64,000 nt of DNA from Rubrivivax sp. SCN 71-131 (GTDB lineage: Bacteria > Pseudomonadota > Gammaproteobacteria > Burkholderiales > Burkholderiaceae_C): contig MEFD01000012.1 in the NCBI GenBank assembly GCA_001724995.1, forward strand, positions 1-64,000, written 5' to 3'. Below, piece by piece: positions 42,077 through 50,918 of the stretch. A program made the position numbers and the translations under genes. The notes under the pieces were generated by a model that saw only the letters and a program-made list of their open reading frames with translations, did no database searches and had not been told where the DNA came from. Positions within the stretch are counted from its first letter, which is position 1; the number at the start of each line of letters is the position of its first letter.

Positions 42077-43785
42077 TGAGCGCTCCCCCCCTGCCCCTGC
42101 TCGGTTCGCGCGACCTTCGTGCGCCGCTGGCCTGGCACGCCGGACAGCCGATCGGCACGGCGCAGTTCCTGGTCGAAGCGCGGGCGCTGGCGCAGGCGCT
42201 GCCGGCCCGCGGCCCGGCGGTCAACCTCTGCCAGGACCGCTACCGCTTCGCGCTCGGCCTGGCGGCGGCGCTGCTGCGCGGGCACACCAGCCTGATGCCG
42301 CCCAACGCCCTGCCCGAGACGTTGCAGCGGCTGCGCGAGCTCGGGTCCGCGCCCTATGCCTTCGTCGATGGCGACGAGGTCGATGCCGCCGGCCTCGAGC
42401 GCGTGCGCGTACAGCGCCTGCCCGTCGACGCCGCCGCGGACGTCGATGCGGCGGCGGTGCCGCAGCTGCCGCCCGAGCTCGTCGCCGTCTGCCTGCTCAC
42501 CTCGGGCTCCACCGGCACGCCACAGCCGCACCGCAAGTGCTGGGGGCCGCTGGTGCGCAACATCGCCGCCGAGGCCGAGCGCCTGGCCGAGCTGATCGGG
42601 CAGCCCACGCTGGCGGGCCTGACCCTCGTGGCCACCGTGCCGCCGCAGCACAGCTACGGCTTCGAGTCCAGCGTGCTGCTGGCGCTGCTGGGCGGCGCCG
42701 CCTTCGAAAGCGGCCGGCCCTTCTACCCGGCCGACATCGTCCTGGCGCTGCAGCGCGTGCCGCGGCCGCGGGCGCTGGTGACCACGCCCTTTCACCTGAA
42801 GACGCTGCTGGCCGCGGGCGTGGCCCTGCCGGTGGTCGACCTCGTGCTCTCGGCCACGGCGCCGCTGTCGCCGCAGCTCGCCGCCGAGGCCGAGGAAAAG
42901 CTCGGTGCGCGGCTGGTCGAGATCTACGGCTGCACCGAGGCCGGCCAGGTCGCCGCGCGCCGCACCACCGAAGGCGAGGTGTGGACGACGCTCGGCGCGC
43001 TGCGGCTGTGGCGCGAGCGGGCCGGGGACGGCAGCGACCGCTTCCTCGTCGAGGGCGGGCACGTCGTCGAGGCCACGCCGCTGGCCGACATCCTCGAGCT
43101 GCTGGATGCGCAGCGCTTCCGGCTGCTCGGCCGCGCCAACGACCTCATTCACGTCGCCGGCAAGCGCAGCTCGCTGGCGCACCTGAACTTCCACCTCAAC
43201 CGCGTGCCCGGCGTCGTCGACGGCGCCTTCTGGCTGCCCGACGAGGTCGCCGACGGCGTCGTGCGCACGGTGGCCTTCGTCGTCGCGCCGGGGCTGAGCG
43301 CGCGCGAGGTCATCGCCGGGCTGCGCGAGCGCCTCGATGCCGCCTTCCTGCCGCGCCGCGTCGTGCTGCTGCCGCAGCTGCCGCGCGAAGCCACCGGCAA
43401 GATCACCACCGCCACGCTGCGCGAACTCACGGCCCGCCACATCGACGGCCGCGGCGCGCGGGCGCCCACGTCCGGTTCCACCCCCGACGCGCACGCGGTG
43501 ATCGAGGTCCCGGCCGACCATCCCGCCTTCGACGGTCACTTCCCGGGCCAGCCGGTGCTGCCCGGAGTGGTGCTGCTGACCCTCGTCATGCAGGCCGTGC
43601 AGGCGCAGCCGACGCTGCAGGCACGCCTGGGCAGCACGCCGACCATCGAGCAGGTGAAGTTCACCGCGCCGGTGCGCCCGGGCGCGCGACTGTCGGTGCG
43701 GCTGGCCGAGGACGCGCGCGGCCTGGCCTTCGAGCTGCACGAGGGCGCGCAGCCCGTGGCACGCGGCCGGCTCGCGCGGGGCTGA
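42076..43785 (+). CDS. AMP-ligase/hotdog dehydratase fusion
   Basis: 569-residue two-domain protein. Residues 1 to about 450 are an ANL ligase: P-loop TSGSTGTPQ (142-150), YGCTEAGQ, and a C-terminal Lys in REATGKITT. It likely activates the aryl starter acid. From about residue 480 a hotdog domain of FabZ/ApeI type follows (HPAFDGHFPGQPVLPGV), expected to dehydrate 3-hydroxyacyl-ACP. In E. coli-type clusters these are separate proteins (ligase and dehydratase). A Gly/Ala/Thr linker joins them. Start ATG overlaps the previous stop by one base. Confidence 0.85.
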   Translation: MSAPPLPLLGSRDLRAPLAWHAGQPIGTAQFLVEARALAQALPARGPAVNLCQDRYRFALGLAAALLRGHTSLMPPNALPETLQRLRELGSAPYAFVDGDEVDAAGLERVRVQRLPVDAAADVDAAAVPQLPPELVAVCLLTSGSTGTPQPHRKCWGPLVRNIAAEAERLAELIGQPTLAGLTLVATVPPQHSYGFESSVLLALLGGAAFESGRPFYPADIVLALQRVPRPRALVTTPFHLKTLLAAGVALPVVDLVLSATAPLSPQLAAEAEEKLGARLVEIYGCTEAGQVAARRTTEGEVWTTLGALRLWRERAGDGSDRFLVEGGHVVEATPLADILELLDAQRFRLLGRANDLIHVAGKRSSLAHLNFHLNRVPGVVDGAFWLPDEVADGVVRTVAFVVAPGLSAREVIAGLRERLDAAFLPRRVVLLPQLPREATGKITTATLRELTARHIDGRGARAPTSGSTPDAHAVIEVPADHPAFDGHFPGQPVLPGVVLLTLVMQAVQAQPTLQARLGSTPTIEQVKFTAPVRPGARLSVRLAEDARGLAFELHEGAQPVARGRLARG

Positions 43786-43807
43786 AGCGGCGAGACGCAA
43801 GGCGGCG

Positions 43808-44782
43808 ATGGCCGAGCGCGACCCGATTCCCGGCGGCGGCCAAGGCGCCGCTTCCTGGGCCGGACAGCAGGAGCGCAGCAACCGCGCCACGCTGCGCCTG
43901 ATGGCCTGGATCGCGGTCCACCTCGGACGCCGCACGGCCAGGCTGCTGCTGCACCCGATCAGCCTCTACTTCCTGCTCCTCTCCCCGGCGGCGCGCCGCA
44001 ACTCGCGGCGCTACCTGCGGCGCGCCCTCGGGCGCGAGCCCGGCTGGCGCGACCGCTACCGCCATCTGCATGCCTTCGCCTCGGTGGTGCTGGACCGCAT
44101 CTACCTCGCGCGCGGCGGGCTCGCGGACCTGTCCGTGCAAGTGCGCGGCGGCGAGCTCGTCTACGACACGCTGGCGCGCAGCCGCGGCGCCTTCATGATC
44201 GGCGCGCACCTCGGCAGCTTCGAGGCGCTGCACGCCGTCGGCAAGGGCGAGCAGCTGGCCGTGGCGATGGTCATGTACCCGGACAACGCGCGCATGATCC
44301 AGGGTGTGCTGCACGCCGTCGCGCCCGACCTGAAGCTGGAGATCATCGCCATCGGGCGCCCGGGCTCAACGCTGGCGATCCGCGACTGGCTGGAGGGCGG
44401 CGGTCTGGTCGGCATGCTGGGCGATCGGCTGCCGCCCGCCGGCAGCAGCAGCAGCAGCGGCGCCGGCGGGCGCAGCGACGCGCGGGTGCTGCCCTTCCTC
44501 GGCACGCCCGCGGTCTTCGGCACCGGTCCGCTGCGCCTGGCGCAGATGCTGCGCCGGCCGCTGCTGTTCATGGTCGGCCTCTACCGCGGCGGCGACCGCT
44601 ACGAGGTGCGCTTCGAGGAGCTGGCAGACTTCAGCGCGCCACAGCCCGATGCCGCGCAGCGCGAACAGCAGCTCGAGCAGGTGCTGCAGGCCTACGTGGC
44701 GCGGCTCGAGGCGCTGTGCCGCGAGGCCCCCTACAACTGGTTCAACTTCCACGACTTCTGGGGCGAGGATGCACCAGCCTGA
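43808..44782 (+). CDS. LpxL/HtrB-like lysophospholipid acyltransferase
   Basis: 324-residue acyltransferase of the LpxL/HtrB superfamily. One N-terminal hydrophobic segment anchors it in the inner membrane; the catalytic motif is GAHLGSFEALH (HxxxxE-like). A short Ser/Gly run interrupts the loop after LGDRLPP. Such enzymes occur in aryl polyene clusters and probably attach the polyene acyl chain to its lipid carrier. The 3' end overlaps the LolA-like gene by 14 bases. Confidence 0.82.
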   Translation: MAERDPIPGGGQGAASWAGQQERSNRATLRLMAWIAVHLGRRTARLLLHPISLYFLLLSPAARRNSRRYLRRALGREPGWRDRYRHLHAFASVVLDRIYLARGGLADLSVQVRGGELVYDTLARSRGAFMIGAHLGSFEALHAVGKGEQLAVAMVMYPDNARMIQGVLHAVAPDLKLEIIAIGRPGSTLAIRDWLEGGGLVGMLGDRLPPAGSSSSSGAGGRSDARVLPFLGTPAVFGTGPLRLAQMLRRPLLFMVGLYRGGDRYEVRFEELADFSAPQPDAAQREQQLEQVLQAYVARLEALCREAPYNWFNFHDFWGEDAPA

Positions 44783-45383
44783 GCGACGCACCCTGCTGGG
44801 CTGCCTGGTCTTCGGCGCGGCGCTGCCGCTGCACGCGCGGGCGCGGGCCCAGGCCGTGGAGCTGGACCTGAAGACGCTGATGCAGCGCATGGCGCAGCGC
44901 AAGTCAGGTCGGGCGCGCTTCACCGAGGAGCGCTTCGTCAGCGGCATCGACAGTCCGCTGCTGGCCAGCGGCACGCTGTCCTTCGACGCTCCGGACCACT
45001 TCGAGCGCCAGACGCTGCAGCCGCTGAAGGAGACGCTGCAGATCCAGGGCCGCACGCTGCTGCTGCGCCGCAGCGGGCGCACGCGGCAGATGGACATGGA
45101 TGCCATCCCCGAGCTCGGCGCGCTGCTGGAGGCGCTGCGCGGCACGCTCACCGGCGACGCCGCGCTGCTGCAGAAGCACTTCCGCACCCGGCTCTCCGGC
45201 ACCGACGCGAAGTGGGTGCTGCTGCTGCTGCCGCGGGATGCGCGGCTGCAGCAGCAGCTCTCGCAGATCGAGATCGTCGGCCGGGCGATCGACGTGCACA
45301 GCATCGAGCTGCAGATGCGCGGCGGCGACCGCTCGCTGATGCTGCTCGAGCCCATGGCCGCAGCCGCCGAAGCGACGCGATGA
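44769..45383 (+). CDS. LolA-like outer-membrane lipoprotein carrier
   Basis: 204-residue exported protein. A signal peptide spans about residues 1-28 (RRTLLGCLVFGAALPL, ends ARAQA). The remainder is an incomplete beta-barrel of LolA type (RFTEERFVSGIDSPLLASGTL-like start, then GEILF-equivalent strands). LolA-like proteins in aryl polyene clusters are thought to ferry the lipid-linked pigment through the periplasm. It overlaps the acyltransferase gene upstream and the exporter gene downstream. Confidence 0.8.
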   Translation: MHQPERRTLLGCLVFGAALPLHARARAQAVELDLKTLMQRMAQRKSGRARFTEERFVSGIDSPLLASGTLSFDAPDHFERQTLQPLKETLQIQGRTLLLRRSGRTRQMDMDAIPELGALLEALRGTLTGDAALLQKHFRTRLSGTDAKWVLLLLPRDARLQQQLSQIEIVGRAIDVHSIELQMRGGDRSLMLLEPMAAAAEATR

Positions 45384-47788
45384 GCCCCCCGCGGCCAGGC
45401 GTGCCGCGGCGCGGGCTCGTGCTCACGCTGTGGCTGCTGCTGATCCTGCTGGCGGCGGTGCAGATCGTGCGCACGCCCTTCACCGCCGACCTCGCCGTGT
45501 TCCTGCCCGCCGCGCCCGACGCGCGCCAGCGCCTGCTCATCGAGCAGATCCACAGCGGCGTGCCCTCGCGCACGCTGCTGCTGGCCATCGAAGGCGGCGA
45601 CGCCGCGGCGCGCGCGCAAGGCTCGCGCGAACTGGCCGCGGCGCTGCGCGCAAGCGGCCGCTTCGACCAGGTCGCCAACGGCGAGCAGGAGGGCTTCGCC
45701 GGCTTCGGCCAGTGGCTGTTCGAGCATCGCTACCAGCTCAGCCCCGCGGTCACGCCCGAGCGATTCAGCGCAGAGGGCCTGCGTGCGGCCATCGCCGAGT
45801 CGACTTCGCTGCTGGGCACGCCGGCCGGCGAGGCGATCAAGGCGATCCTCGACCGCGACCCGAGCGGCGAGACGCAGCGCATCGCCGAGGCGCTCATTCC
45901 CGCGCGCACGCCGCGCTCGGAGGACGGCGTGTGGGTCGGGCGCGAGCACGCGCGCGCGCTGCTCATGGCCACCGTCCGCGCGCCGGGCGCCGACATCGAG
46001 CGGCAGGCGCAGGCACTGGCCCGGGTGCACGAGGCCTTCGCGCCGCTGGCCGCGCGCGGGCTCACGCTGCAGGTCAGCGGCGCGCCCTTCTTCAGCGTCG
46101 ACAGCCGCGCGCGCATCGAGCGCGAGGTGCAGCGCCTGGCCATCGCCGGGGCGCTCGTCATGAGCTCGCTGCTGCTGCTGGCCTTCGGCTCGCTGAAGGC
46201 GCTGGGCGCGGCGGCGCTGCCGGTGGCCACCGGCGTGCTCGGCGGCATCGTCGCGGTGAGCCTGGGCTTTGGCAGCGTGCACGGCATGACGCTGGGCTTC
46301 GGCTCGACGCTGATCGGCGAGTCGGTCGACTACGCCATCTACTACCTCATCCAGTCGCGCGCGGGCAGCACCGCGGGCAACGCGCCGGGCGGTGGCGGCT
46401 GGCGAACCTGGGTGCGCAGCGGCTGGCCCACGGTGCGCCTGGGACTGCTGACCTCGGTGTGCGGCTTCGCCGCGCTGCTGTGGTCGGATTTTCCGGGCCT
46501 GGCGCAACTGGGCGTGTTCTCGGTCGCAGGCCTGGCCACCGCGGCGCTGACCACGCGCTTCGTGCTGCCGGCGCTGTTGCCGCAGGGCGCGCGCGGCAGC
46601 GCGCTCAGCCAGCGCCTGGGTCGCGCCGCGCAATGGAGCATCGCGCGGCTGCCGCGCCTGCGCCTGCCGGTGCTGCTGCTGGCCGTGCTCGCCGCCGTCG
46701 TGCTGTGGCAGCGCGGCGAGCTCTGGCGTGCGGACCTCGGCTCGCTCAGCCCGGTGCCGCGCACGGCGCTGGCGCTGGACGAGCAGCTGCGCGCGGACCT
46801 GGGCGCCGGCGAAGGCGGCACGCTCGTCATGGTGCAGGGCGCCGATGTCGAGCAGACGCTGCAGCGCGCCGAGGCGGCCAGCGCACGCCTCGAAGCGCTG
46901 GTCGAGCGCGGCGCCATCGGCGGCTTCGACAGCGTCGTGCGCCTGCTGCCCAGCCAGCGCACGCAGCAGCAGCGCAAGGCCGCGCTGCCGGCGCCCGCGG
47001 CGCTGCAGGCAGCGCTCGCCGAGGCCACGCGCGGCGGGCCGCTTTCCGCCGCGCGACTGGAACCCTTCGTCGAGGAGGTCGCCAAGGCGCGCCAGGCCAC
47101 GCCGCTCACCTGGGAGGGGTTGCGCGCCAGCGCGGTGACACCGGCCATCGACGCGCTGCTGCTGCGCCGCGCCGACGGCAGCGCCGCCGCGCTGCTGCCC
47201 GTCTATCCGGCAGTCGGCGTCGAGGTCGGCGACGCAACCGTCGCCCAGGCGCTGCATGGCCTGCCCGAAACCCAGGTGCTGCAGATCGGCAGCGAGTTGC
47301 GCAACCTCTACGGCAGCTACCTGGGCGCCGCGCAGGCACAGGCGCTGCTCGGCGCGCTCGGCGTCGTGCTGCTGATGGCGTTCTCGCTGCGCTCCTGGCG
47401 GCGCCTGCTCGCCGTCTGCCAGCCGCTGCTGCTGGCGGTGCTGCTGGCCATGGGAGCGCTGGCGGCGCTGGGCGTGCAGCTGGGCATCCTGCACCTCGTG
47501 GGCCTGCTGCTGGTGGTGGCGGTGGGCTCCAACTACGCGCTCTTCTTCGACATGCTGCGCGAGAGCGGCGACCAGGACGTGGACACGCTGACCTCGCTGC
47601 TGCTGGCCAACCTCACCACCGTGGCCTCGTTCGCGCTGCTGGCCGCCTCCAGCATCCCGCTGCTGGCGGCGATCGGCTCGGTGGTCGCGCCCGGCGCGCT
47701 GCTGGCGTTGCTGCTGTCGGCGATCTTCATGCGCGGCGCCCCGTCGCGCGGGGCGGGCACGGCGGCGGCCGACAATCCGCGGCCGTGA
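45380..47788 (+). CDS. MMPL/RND-family exporter
   Basis: 802-residue transporter of the MMPL branch of RND proteins, with two repeats: one N-terminal helix, a periplasmic domain, then five or six helices (first block about residues 255-420, second about 640-790). The membrane motif GESVDYAIYYL in the first half and VAVGSNYALFFDML in the second replace the usual proton-relay GxxxDY. It probably moves the polyene-lipid from the inner membrane to the LolA-like carrier. ATGA overlap with the previous gene, GTGA with the next. Confidence 0.87.
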   Translation: MSPPRPGVPRRGLVLTLWLLLILLAAVQIVRTPFTADLAVFLPAAPDARQRLLIEQIHSGVPSRTLLLAIEGGDAAARAQGSRELAAALRASGRFDQVANGEQEGFAGFGQWLFEHRYQLSPAVTPERFSAEGLRAAIAESTSLLGTPAGEAIKAILDRDPSGETQRIAEALIPARTPRSEDGVWVGREHARALLMATVRAPGADIERQAQALARVHEAFAPLAARGLTLQVSGAPFFSVDSRARIEREVQRLAIAGALVMSSLLLLAFGSLKALGAAALPVATGVLGGIVAVSLGFGSVHGMTLGFGSTLIGESVDYAIYYLIQSRAGSTAGNAPGGGGWRTWVRSGWPTVRLGLLTSVCGFAALLWSDFPGLAQLGVFSVAGLATAALTTRFVLPALLPQGARGSALSQRLGRAAQWSIARLPRLRLPVLLLAVLAAVVLWQRGELWRADLGSLSPVPRTALALDEQLRADLGAGEGGTLVMVQGADVEQTLQRAEAASARLEALVERGAIGGFDSVVRLLPSQRTQQQRKAALPAPAALQAALAEATRGGPLSAARLEPFVEEVAKARQATPLTWEGLRASAVTPAIDALLLRRADGSAAALLPVYPAVGVEVGDATVAQALHGLPETQVLQIGSELRNLYGSYLGAAQAQALLGALGVVLLMAFSLRSWRRLLAVCQPLLLAVLLAMGALAALGVQLGILHLVGLLLVVAVGSNYALFFDMLRESGDQDVDTLTSLLLANLTTVASFALLAASSIPLLAAIGSVVAPGALLALLLSAIFMRGAPSRGAGTAAADNPRP

Positions 47789-48708
47789 ACGCTGCGCCGC
47801 CCCCATCCCCGCCCTGGCCATGGCCGCCGCTCGTGAAGGCGAGCGCCGCCGTGCATGCCGGCGCCGCGGCGCTGGCGCTCGCGCCCGGGCTCTGGCCCTG
47901 GGCGGCCGGCGCCGTGCTCGCCAACCAGGCCGTGCTGACGGCCGCGGGCCTGTGGCCGCGCAGCGCGCTGCTCGGGCCCAACATCACGCGGCTGCCACCG
48001 GCAAGCGCAGCGCGCGGCGAGATCGCCATCACCCTGGACGATGGCCCCGACCCCGAGGTCACGCCCGCGGTGCTGGACCAGCTCGAGGCCGCGGGCGCCA
48101 AGGCCACCTTCTTCTGCATCGCCGCGCGCGCCGCGGCGCATCCGGCGCTGGTGCGCGAAATCGTGCGCCGCGGCCATTCGGTGCAGAACCACAGCCACGT
48201 GCATCGCCACCACTTCGCGCTGCTCGGCCCGCGCGGCTTTGCCGCCGAGATCGGTCGCGCCCAGGCGGTGCTGGCCGACCTGACGGGCCGCATGCCACAC
48301 TGCTTTCGCGCCCCCGCCGGTCTGCGCAACCCGCTGCTGGACCCGGTGCTGCACCGCCTGAACCTGCAGCTCGTGAGCTGGACGCGCCGCGGCTTCGACA
48401 CCCGCGACCCCGACCCCGCGCGCGTGCTGCAGCGCCTCACCAAGCATCTTTCCGCGGGCGACATCCTGCTGCTGCACGACGGCCACGCGCGGCAGGGCGC
48501 CAGCGGCGGGCCGGTGATCCTCGAGGTGCTGCCGCGCTTGCTGCTGCGTCTGCATGAGCACGGGCTGAGTCCCGTTTCGCTGGACAGCGCACTGCCGCGC
48601 CGCCATGCCACCCCCCCACCGGGCGGGAACGGCAACGCACACGAGGACGGGAGCGAAGGCCGGACCCGCGGCCCGGCGCCGCGAACGGGGCGAATGGCGC
48701 ACCGATAG
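47785..48708 (+). CDS. Polysaccharide deacetylase (NodB-like)
   Basis: 307-residue protein with two N-terminal hydrophobic helices and a NodB-homology domain: ITLDDGPDPEVTP (catalytic Asp and metal Asp), NHSHVHRHHF (metal His), FRAPAGLRNP and a C-terminal LLLHDGH. It should hydrolyse N- or O-acetyl groups of a sugar, perhaps the carrier glycan or lipid on which the polyene is mounted. GTG start overlaps the exporter stop. The last about 40 residues are low-complexity. It is not part of the classical E. coli cluster. Confidence 0.83.
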   Translation: MNAAPPPSPPWPWPPLVKASAAVHAGAAALALAPGLWPWAAGAVLANQAVLTAAGLWPRSALLGPNITRLPPASAARGEIAITLDDGPDPEVTPAVLDQLEAAGAKATFFCIAARAAAHPALVREIVRRGHSVQNHSHVHRHHFALLGPRGFAAEIGRAQAVLADLTGRMPHCFRAPAGLRNPLLDPVLHRLNLQLVSWTRRGFDTRDPDPARVLQRLTKHLSAGDILLLHDGHARQGASGGPVILEVLPRLLLRLHEHGLSPVSLDSALPRRHATPPPGGNGNAHEDGSEGRTRGPAPRTGRMAHR

Positions 48709-48798
48709 ACTCACGCCCTCGCGCGGTCGACGTTCGAGTGCGAGACCGCCCGCAGAGTTCGGAACCATCCGCGAGACCGGCAAGTCCCTTGTCATCGA

Positions 48799-49632
48799 AT
48801 GAGTCGAGAGTTGGCCAGAGGCTCAGGTGAGACCCCGCCTGGGGCACATGCGGCGGGCGCACCCGCGAGCGGTGGCGCCGCGCATTCGCAGCATCCGGAT
48901 GCCGCCTGGCGCGCCCTGCTCGAGCGCGCGAGCGCGCCCTATCGCGCTGCCGGGCGCTTTGCCTGGCATTTCGCGCGCGGCAAGCTCGGGCGCGATCCGG
49001 TGTTTCGCGGCATGCTGCAGCGCGGCGACCTCTCGGGGCGCAAGCGCGTGCTGGACATCGGCTGCGGGCAGGGTCTGCTGGCGAGTCTGCTGCAGGCCTG
49101 TGCCGATGCGGCAGCGCAGGGCCGCTGGCCCGCAGGGTGGCCCGAGGCGCCGCGGGCCGCGCAGTACACGGGCATCGAGCTGATGGCACGCGACGTGGCG
49201 CGCGCGCAGGCCGCCACCGCCGCGCTGGCGCTCGCGCCGCGCTTCGTCTGCGCCGACATGCGGCAGGCCGAGCTGCCGGACTGCGACCTGGTCGTCATCC
49301 TCGACGTGCTGCACTACGTGGACCACGCGGCGCAGGCAGCGCTGCTGGCGCGCGTACGCACCGCGCTGGGCGCACGGGGCCGCCTGCTGCTGCGCGTGGG
49401 CGACATGGACGACGCGCGCGGCTTTGCCGCCAGCCAGTGGGTCGACCGCCTGGTGACGACGGTGCGCGGGCACCGCGTGCCGCCGACCTGGGGCCGCAGC
49501 GTGGCGCAGTGGCGCGAACTGCTGCAGCACCTGGGCTTTGCCGTGCAGGCGCTGCCGATGAGCCGCGGCACGCCGTTTGCCAACGTGCTGCTGCTGGCCG
49601 ACGCCACGGCCAGCCACGGAGACGCCGCATGA
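48799..49632 (+). CDS. SAM-dependent methyltransferase
   Basis: 277-residue class I methyltransferase with the SAM motif VLDIGCGQG (residues 84-92) and the later LVVILDVLHYVDH. The N-terminal 30 residues are Gly/Ala-rich and probably disordered. In aryl polyene clusters a methyltransferase decorates the aryl head group, either O-methylating or C-methylating it. ATG at 48799 lies 90 bases after the deacetylase stop, the only sizeable gap in this half-cluster, so an internal promoter is possible. ATGA overlap with the ketosynthase. Confidence 0.8.
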   Translation: MSRELARGSGETPPGAHAAGAPASGGAAHSQHPDAAWRALLERASAPYRAAGRFAWHFARGKLGRDPVFRGMLQRGDLSGRKRVLDIGCGQGLLASLLQACADAAAQGRWPAGWPEAPRAAQYTGIELMARDVARAQAATAALALAPRFVCADMRQAELPDCDLVVILDVLHYVDHAAQAALLARVRTALGARGRLLLRVGDMDDARGFAASQWVDRLVTTVRGHRVPPTWGRSVAQWRELLQHLGFAVQALPMSRGTPFANVLLLADATASHGDAA

Positions 49633-50822
49633 AGCCTCTTGCGGTGAGCGACTTCACGCTGGTCAGCGCGCTCGGCGACGGCCGCGAGACGACGCTGGCG
49701 GCGCTGCGCGAAGGGCGCAGCGGCCTGCGCCAGCGCGACTTCGAGACGGCGGCCCTCGGCACCTGGATCGGCATGGTCGATGGCCTCGATGGGCCCGATG
49801 CCCTGCCCTGGGACGCGGCGCTGTCGGCCTTCGACTGCCGCAACAACCGGCTGGCCGAGCGCGGCCTGCAGGCCGACGGCTTTGCGCAAAGCGTGGCGCG
49901 CGTGCGCGAGCGCTTCGGCGCGGCGCGCGTGGCCGTGCTGCTGGGCACCAGCACCTCGGGCATCCTGCAGACCGAGATCGCCTATCGCCACCGCGACCCG
50001 GGCAGCGGCGCCCTGCCCGCGGGCCTGCACTACGCGCAGACGCACAACACCTATTCGCTGGCGCGCTTCGTGCGCGAGCGCTTTGCGCTGCAGGGGCCGG
50101 CGGCGGTGGTCAGCACGGCGTGCTCTTCCAGCGCCAAGGTGTTCGGCCAGGCGGCGCGGATGATCGAACTCGGCCTCGTCGACGCGGCCCTCGTCGGCGG
50201 CGTCGACAGCCTGTGCCTGACCACGCTCTACGGCTTTACCTCGCTCGAGCTGGTATCGGCGGACATCTGCCGGCCCTTCGACGCGGCGCGCAAGGGCTTG
50301 TCGATCGGCGAGGCCGCGGCCTTCGCGCTGCTCGAGCGCGACGCACCGGCCGTACAGGCCTGGCTGCTGGGCTGCGGCGAGAGCAGCGACGGACACCACA
50401 TGAGCAGCCCGCACCCCGAGGGGCTGGGCGCGGCGATGGCCATGCGCCAGGCGCTGGCGCAGGCCGACTGCGAGCCCGCGGCGATCGACTACGTCAACCT
50501 GCACGGCACCGGCACGCCGGGCAACGACGCGGCCGAGGCGCTCGCCGTGAACGCGGTCTTCGGCGCCGCCACGCCCTGCAGCAGCAGCAAGGGCTACACC
50601 GGCCACACGCTGGGGGCGGCCGGCGCGGTCGAGGCGGCGATCGCGATGCTCGCGCTGCAGCAGGGCTTGGCGCCCGCCGGGCTGAACGTGCAGCAGCTCG
50701 ACCCGGCCCTGCCCGTGCACTATCTGCTGCAGCCGCTGCACGCGCCGCTGCAGCGCGTGGCCAGCAACAGCTTCGGCTTCGGCGGCAGCAACTGCTGCCT
50801 GATCTTCGGAGCCGCGGCATGA
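49629..50822 (+). CDS. Beta-ketoacyl-ACP synthase (aryl polyene KS)
   Basis: 397-residue condensing enzyme. Catalytic residues: C165 in STACSSSAKV, His in NLHGTGTPGND and His in GYTGHTLGAAG. Ends with the canonical NSFGFGGSN. It is a type II ketosynthase acting on ACP-bound chains, likely dimerising with the truncated chain-length factor encoded next (the ApeO/ApeC pairing of known clusters). The start is an ATGA overlap with the methyltransferase. Confidence 0.88.
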   Translation: MKPLAVSDFTLVSALGDGRETTLAALREGRSGLRQRDFETAALGTWIGMVDGLDGPDALPWDAALSAFDCRNNRLAERGLQADGFAQSVARVRERFGAARVAVLLGTSTSGILQTEIAYRHRDPGSGALPAGLHYAQTHNTYSLARFVRERFALQGPAAVVSTACSSSAKVFGQAARMIELGLVDAALVGGVDSLCLTTLYGFTSLELVSADICRPFDAARKGLSIGEAAAFALLERDAPAVQAWLLGCGESSDGHHMSSPHPEGLGAAMAMRQALAQADCEPAAIDYVNLHGTGTPGNDAAEALAVNAVFGAATPCSSSKGYTGHTLGAAGAVEAAIAMLALQQGLAPAGLNVQQLDPALPVHYLLQPLHAPLQRVASNSFGFGGSNCCLIFGAAA

Positions 50823-50860
50823 GCGCGCCTGGCCGCTCCCAAGCGCTCATCCCGCAGCGC

Positions 50861-50918
50861 GCAGCGCGGAGGGTCGTCCAGTGAGACCGCAAAGCAGCGC
50901 GGAGGCTCGTCCGGTGAG
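50861..50918 (+). repeat. Tandem repeat duplicating a start region
   Basis: A 25-base unit occurs at 50861-50885 and 50894-50918 (33-base period, two mismatches). Each copy contains GCGGAGG followed by a GTG codon: GTG at 50881 and GTG at 50914, in the same frame. The next gene thus has two equivalent translation starts eleven codons apart. Confidence 0.8.

Noticed and set aside
44440..44465. Microsatellite-like AGC run in the acyltransferase gene
   Set aside because: The short serine-codon run is ordinary low complexity in a loop of a GC-rich gene; too short for a phase-variation claim.
50820..50884. Small 21-codon open frame between the KS and the chain-length factor
   Set aside because: It has no ribosome site and is explained by the duplicated start region; no family similarity.
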